Below are positions 58,786 through 64,000 of a stretch of 64,000 nucleotides of DNA, in pieces (within the stretch, counting starts at the first letter, position 1; every line of letters starts with the position of its first letter). A program made the position numbers and the translations under genes. The notes under the pieces are model-generated. The model was given only the letters and a program-made list of their open reading frames with translations, did no database searches and had not been told where the DNA came from. The stretch is from the NCBI RefSeq assembly GCF_011075055.1, contig NC_058147.1, positions 14,322,001-14,386,000 of the forward strand. The letters are read 5' to 3'. Origin of the DNA: Mangifera indica. Taxonomy: Eukaryota > Streptophyta > Magnoliopsida > Sapindales > Anacardiaceae.

Positions 58786-59110
58786 AATATAAATTTTACA
58801 CAAAATAGGGTATATCAACACTTTTGAGTGTTGACTAAAACACCCTAAAATCTAATATGTTATTAACGAATAAAAAAAATAATTAAGGCAGAAAATTTTA
58901 ACATAGTTTATTTAGAAAACCAAAAGCCTAAGTCTACAATAATGATATTATTTAGGTGCTCACAAGAAGTTCTAACAAAATGCTAGAAGTGGCTCCCTTA
59001 ATTATATTTAAAATTTGTATTTGTTAAGGTTATGTGACTTGATTTGTGTTGTTACAATATTGACATAGGAGAGAAGTGACTGCACTTGGATTACAATTGT
59101 TGAAATCATG

Positions 59111-59520
59111 GGATGTGATAGGGTTAGATTTGAATCGAGTTTGAACTTGCCTAAGCGTGTTTGAGCTCGTCTAGGTCGCTTCAAATGTGTTTGAACTCAA
59201 ATTGTTTAAGAGAAGTCGAACTTGAGTTCTGCTAAAATTCGAGTATGAATCAAGTTTTAAGCTTAATTTGATACTAAAATAACGTCATTTTAATGCAAAT
59301 TATTAAAACAACATCGTTTTAGTTAGTTTGTATCAAATTTTTTCTAACTGGAGAGTTTTACAAATTGAACATTCCAAAAGCTTGAACTTGAAAATATTGA
59401 ATGTTCAAGTTCAAGCTCAAGCTCAAACTCATTTGAATCTAACTTGTTTCGGACTTGTTCAAATTAAACTTAAATTTGAGCTTAAATAAACTCGATTTAA
59501 ATCTAATCCTAAAATATGGT
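59111..59520. repeat. NLR-flank repeat rich in TTGAGCTTGA words (copy 3)
   Basis: A diverged paralog of 34,840-35,185 with internal inverted TTCAAGCTCAAG-type segments. Confidence 0.5.
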
Positions 59521-60109
59521 TACCAAACAATATTGAAGAAGTTGTGACAAATAATATCCACTATTATCTTATAATTACTTTTTGATGAGATCATGCATTG
59601 ATGGCATCTTCTCCCAACTTGTGGAATGGTATGAAATATTTGCTCCTTTTGATGTTTTTGAAAAATAAATTTGATACAATCTTAAAATTTATATTATTTT
59701 ATAATGCTAAAGAACTAACTTTAACCTTTTCATTTATCTAAACAACCATTTTGACAAAAATTGTGAGATAGACAGTGATAAATGCAAACTGATGTTGTCA
59801 AATTTATATGAAATTGTTCAAGGATTAACTCGAGTGGTAAAATGAAAGGGTCTCCATGTGAACAGCCAAGGTTTGAATAATATGAACTCTCTAAGGCATA
59901 ACAAAATAATATAAAGTTTCTTACAGTAAATTTGAGGAGAAATTTGATAAAATTTACTAGAGCAAAACAAATTAATTTTCAAATATATCACAACGGGCAA
60001 ACTATTTTTAATATATATCATGAGGGGCAAATTTTTTTCTTACCTTGTGATATTGGAGTATGGGAAAAAATAGTGACATAAGATTTTAAGGGTATAGTCA
60101 TAGAGTCAA

Positions 60110-60610
60110 TCACTAGATTCGAAGTTTACCATATTTGATGTGATTAGTTTGGTCCAGAGTTGGATTCGAAATGAGTTTGCTCAGGCACAAAATGAGCTTC
60201 GTTCAAACGAGCTCAAACACAAATATGAGATAACAAGCCTAAGCCCGACATAAGCTTAGGAGTACAAACGAAAACGAGCTCGAACCCGAACAAATGCCTT
60301 GCTCGGCTCACATAGCTAAGTTTTGTTAATAAATAAACTCTGAAATGATGTCGTACAACTAAGCTTGCTGAGCCTGAGATGCGAGCCCGAAGTTGATCAG
60401 AGCGAACTCTAGCCAGAATACACAAACCGAAGCTAAGTGCGAGTCGATCATGAACACTAAAATTATATAGCGAGCCGAACATGAATATGTGTTCAACAAG
60501 CTTGGTAAGCCCGAGCCTCAACCTCAACTCTCTTAAAACAAGCCGAAAACAAGTCAGGTCTTATTCAGGCTTAGCTTGGTTCATATCCAACCTAGTTTGG
60601 TATCAATGAG
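60110..60610. repeat. repeat rich in GAGCTCGAAC/AGCCGAGC words
   Basis: Dense short words of the GAGCTC, AAGCCCGA and GAGCCGAAC kind suggest a nonautonomous DNA element with subterminal repeats. Clear terminal inverted repeats or target duplications were not identified. The open frame on the minus strand here has no recognisable domain. Confidence 0.35.
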
Positions 60611-62790
60611 GTAGTCCGACTTGGATAGAGTTCTTTTGATTTTTATTTTACAGTAATTTTAAATATTGTTTCCAAGTTCATAAGATTCATGATATTCATA
60701 TGTTAATTTTATTGTAATTAAATTTCCTTAATATAATTTAAAATTTTTTATGACAAATCCGATTAGAATGGTAGAAATCTTGGAAATAATGAAATTCACC
60801 TTAGAGTTACAACCACTACAATAAATTCGACACAACATTGGATGCAGTATTTGGTGTCTATGGAGCGATCGACCTCGTCGGAGAAACAACAGCGTACGAC
60901 ATTGAAGGACAGAGAAACGGTTCGTAGAGGAGGTGCTACAGTTTTGTAGAGGAGAGTCTTGTTGCAATTGAAGGCGCAGTCGAAGGCAGAGAGAAAGAAG
61001 AAAGGAATGAAGCTAGGCTTTTTACGAGTTTTAGGGTTGAAATAGGCAACGGAGAACAAGGATGACTACGTCGTTGTAAAGTATAATTACATACACTTAA
61101 TAATAACTCTTAGTGGACGTTCAATTATATTATTTTATTTGATTTATCAAATAATAAAATATTATAATAATTTTTTATTATTAATAATAATATAATAAAT
61201 AATATAAAAGGTAATCTGATTATTAATCGTGATTTTATTATAATTATATTTTTATTTATTAATTTTTTAAAACAAAAAAACCTTATTTTTTATTAATATA
61301 ATAAGTAATATATTAAAATAATTATATCTAAGATATTTTAATAAAATAATATTTAAATATTTAAATAAATTAATAATAATAATTTATACTTAATAATTTT
61401 TTTATTCATTTATCTTTTATATTAATATTTTATCTTTTATAATAAAATATTATCTAGATTAATCATATCATAAGTTTCAAAACTATTTCATAATAAACAT
61501 AGTAACAAGAATAACAATATATGATATCATCATAATAAAAGAGACCTTTCCTACCAAGATTTGCCCAAAAACATTTTCCATCTCTTGATTATATAAATCA
61601 CATTTGTCACCCAAAATCAACTTTCATTAAAGAATCTTGTCACAATAAGAAAGTTGAATTACTATATTATTTATATTTTTTTTCAAAATTATAGTATTAT
61701 AGAAAATTAACAAAAATAAAAAAAATCTTATTAAATATCAAATTTGCGTTATCACTCTCTTTTCATCCTTTCTTTTCATCCTTACCTTACTTTTTCCTTT
61801 CACCCATAGGAAATTTATTTCGAGTTCCATACCCACTAATTTTCCCCCTTTCAACTTCATTCTATTAGAGAAATGTACTTGAACAAAGAAATGTTAAAAG
61901 ATTTTGAGACGTGTAAATCACTTTTTTTAAGGGGATATTTGCCCCCACTGATTATATAGTGTTATAAATATATGATAAATCACATTCAAGATACAACAAA
62001 ATTTCAAAAATAATAGTCAACATTACTAAATGCTCTCTCAAAAAAACACAAGAATGAATAATATTGGTGTAATATGTTGAACTAAAGAGAAAGTAAGATT
62101 GTATGGAGAAATTAGAATTAATTAAAAAATATTATTCAAGTCTCAATTTATAGACATGGAACAACATGTCCATTGACACCAAGAGGCATGATTTTTTAGC
62201 TAAAAGTTATGTTTTAAAACATAACTTTTCGATTAGATATATCTAAGCTTGGATTATCATAACTTTTAGTTTAAATTAAAATAACATAACTTTTGAGAGC
62301 AAAAATTATGTCAGTTTTGTAGGATCATGTCTTAACGTGTTAAGAGTCATTACTAGGCTATATATATTCATAGTTTCTTAAATTTTTCTTCCAAAATTTC
62401 TACAAACTAAATATAGCCTATTAACCCATACAACACTAATTTTGATTTTCGACATCTTATTCCACTAATCTCACATTAGATGCTAGAAGTAGAAATGATA
62501 GCATCAACTTCCACACCATCTCATTTTGAATTCGAGTATTCGATAGTTGAAATTCAAGTTAATTTGACCTCAAATAAGAATGCCCTTGCTAATGTCAAGC
62601 TCAAATCAGTCAATATATATATATATATATATATAAAACTGTCCACAAGAAAAGCTCAGGTGTGATAATGTTAGTGAGATATCAATTTTGATTATAATTT
62701 GAATTGACTAAAATAATATTGTTTTGTTTAATTTAATTGATTAAAATAATTGTAAATCTTCCAAACTTGAGCGGTAAATTTAAAATTTAA
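60611..62790. other. AT-rich intergenic DNA, no gene seen
   Basis: Very AT-rich, especially 61,090-61,460. The short minus-strand frames at 60,728-61,059 have no recognisable domain. A short (AT)n lies at about 62,612-62,634. Confidence 0.45.
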
Positions 62791-63092
62791 AATTTAATTA
62801 AATTTCCTTCTTGGGGGGCCGCCGCCGAAGAAGGAAAATTCCATCCATGATGAGGCTTGGCCAGCTGACAGCAATGGCTACCACATTAATTTGCATGTCA
62901 TTTTCTCTCTCTGTATTGGAGTCTCGTCCAATAATTTCACTCCCGTCTAATCACCTCCAACTCCTTTTGCTTCTACTTTGAGACTCCTTTTCCAAACAAA
63001 ACTATAGCTCAAGATAATCAGAAACCATTAGCAGAACACAATTGCAGTGTCAGTATTAAGATTTCTTTGATGGGCTTTAACCACTTTCATCA

Positions 63093-63221
63093 ATGGCGAC
63101 TTACCCTCTCAGCTTCTCCTTCTTCTTCATCTCTTCATCTCTTTGTATTGTTTTGATGCTTTGTCGCCGACCGATCACTCGTTTTCATCTTCTTCTCATT
63201 TTTCTTCACTCTCTTTTATAA
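63093..63221 (+). other. upstream ORF in the CBSX6-like leader
   Basis: A 42-codon frame starting ATGGCGACTTAC ends at TAA 80 bp before the main ATG. It encodes a Ser/Phe/Leu-rich hydrophobic peptide. Whether the transcript starts upstream of it is not known from sequence. Confidence 0.4.
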
Positions 63222-63300
63222 CCCACATCTTTCCTCTTCTTTTTTTTTCGTTCTTTGTTGGAATTGGAAGAGATTAGATTTTTTTTTACGGATTTTGGTG

Positions 63301-63641
63301 ATGGCATCGGTGTTCATATACTATGTGGTGGGAGATCTGACGGTGGGGAAGCCGGAGCTGACGGAGGTTTGTGAGACGGAGACGCTGGAGACGGCGATTA
63401 AGGCGATTGGGGACTCGACGGAGTGTGGAATTCCGGTGTGGAAGAAGAAATCGCTGGTGGGGATTGAGAATAATGAGATGAGGCAACAGAGGTTTGTGGG
63501 TATTCTTAATTCTTTTGATATTGTTTCGTTTTTGGCTAAAGCTGGGTTTTTGGAGGATCAAGATAAGGCTATGAAGACTCTGGTTTCTGAGGTTGTTGTT
63601 CCTAATAATTCGCTGTTGAGACAGGTTGACCCTGGCACACG
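63301..63641 (+). CDS. CBSX6: CBS domain-containing protein, CBSX6-like (exon 1, partial)
   Basis: The first exon encodes 113 complete codons: MASVFIYYVVGDLTVGKPEL at the start, then a CBS-type segment (ETLETAIKAIGDSTECGIPV), EMRQQRFVGILNSFDIVSFL, and an end at VDPGT plus the first two bases of an Arg codon before the donor GTTAGT. This order and wording match the plant CBSX6 family, whose paired CBS domains are thought to bind adenosine ligands. The ATG at 63,301 gives the family-typical MASVF start. The open frame 6 bp upstream begins with TTG and is not used. A pyrimidine-rich leader precedes it. The remaining exons lie beyond the window end; I saw no second exon in 63,642-64,000. Confidence 0.85.
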
Positions 63642-64000
63642 GTTAGTCTTAATTTTTTTTTTTTTAATTCAATTTTGAATTTGCTTCTATTGACGTTAAA
63701 ATTTTATTTGGAATTATATGTTAGTTTTAGTTACAAATACGAATACTGTTGTGATCCAATGTTTGATTTTATTGATTCATGTATCTTTATTTGAGGTATT
63801 GATACTGGCAAGAACCAAGTGAGCGATGTTATAATTGATTCGATCAATGGTAGCATTACACTTTGGTTAATTCTAATTCATGATTTGTGTGTTTGATACA
63901 AAAGTTGCGAGAATGACACCCTAAAATCTAGTCGAAGAGATTGGAGAATCCTAACTTCTGAGTCATATAAAGCCCTCCGCCTGAAGACATACTTTCTGAT
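63642..64000 (+). other. start of CBSX6-like intron 1
   Basis: The donor GTTAGT is followed by T-rich sequence and no recognisable coding block up to the end of the window. Confidence 0.6.

Larger units (their letters stand above)
58080..59110. repeat. third copy of the NLR intergenic block
   Basis: It matches 33,790-34,840 over about 1 kb, including two M1 MITEs (58,440-58,558 and 58,640-58,785). It shows that the NLR spacer was duplicated a third time. No NLR coding sequence is seen next to it in the window. Confidence 0.65.

Noticed and set aside
60813..61080. CACTACAATAAATTCG, considered as a CACTA-type terminal repeat
   Set aside because: No matching inverted TTGTAGTG end or 3-bp duplication was found downstream.

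Overview
This is plant nuclear DNA, almost certainly from a dicot. Genes have short spliced exons with GT/AG junctions, intergenic DNA is AT-rich, and the window is crowded with Ty3/gypsy and Ty1/copia LTR retrotransposons, hAT and Mutator-type DNA elements and long (AT)n microsatellites. The species cannot be fixed from the sequence alone.

Layout. (1) 1-10,412: a six-exon amino acid permease (AAP family) on the + strand. Its 34-nt first exon (2,267-2,300) is separated from exon 2 (8,206) by a 5.9-kb intron holding five Mutator-type insertions. (2) 10,984-28,768: a retrotransposon graveyard. It holds a gypsy element G1 whose probable 5' LTR carries a complete 1,006-bp nonautonomous hAT element, a second gypsy G2 joined to it by a deletion, and a 5'-truncated copia element C1. 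(3) 28,770-59,500: a disease-resistance (CC-NB-ARC-LRR, NLR) locus on the - strand with tandemly duplicated flanks. A relic copy (about 29.5-32.1 kb) keeps only a terminal exon and an LRR fragment. The better copy runs from 49,522 down to 38,030 but is broken twice: by an in-frame TAG at 46,967 and by a young 7,786-bp copia element C2 (38,535-46,320) flanked by a perfect TTTCC duplication. When C2 is ignored the NLR frame continues on its far side and splices to a last 24-codon exon. Further pieces are a gypsy solo LTR (35,191-37,448), a 181-bp tandem array (30.06-30.72 kb), a rearranged gypsy insertion with inverted LTR ends (53,142-56,112) and gypsy chromodomain/LTR debris (52.9-57.6 kb). 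(4) 59,500-63,300: AT-rich intergenic DNA. (5) 63,301-end: exon 1 of a CBS-domain gene resembling CBSX6, running off the window.

How it fits together. Two housekeeping-type genes (AAP, CBSX6-like) flank a decayed NLR cluster that has acted as a sink for retrotransposons. The most notable items are the precise copia insertion in the NLR; an array of 12 W-box cores (WRKY-type sites) followed by six GCGCGTG motifs in the untranslated leader of that copia; an extra gag-like ORF upstream of its true gag; and a gypsy insertion whose two outer ends are the same LTR end in inverted orientation. No CRISPR array, tRNA, rRNA or bacterial-type operon was seen.
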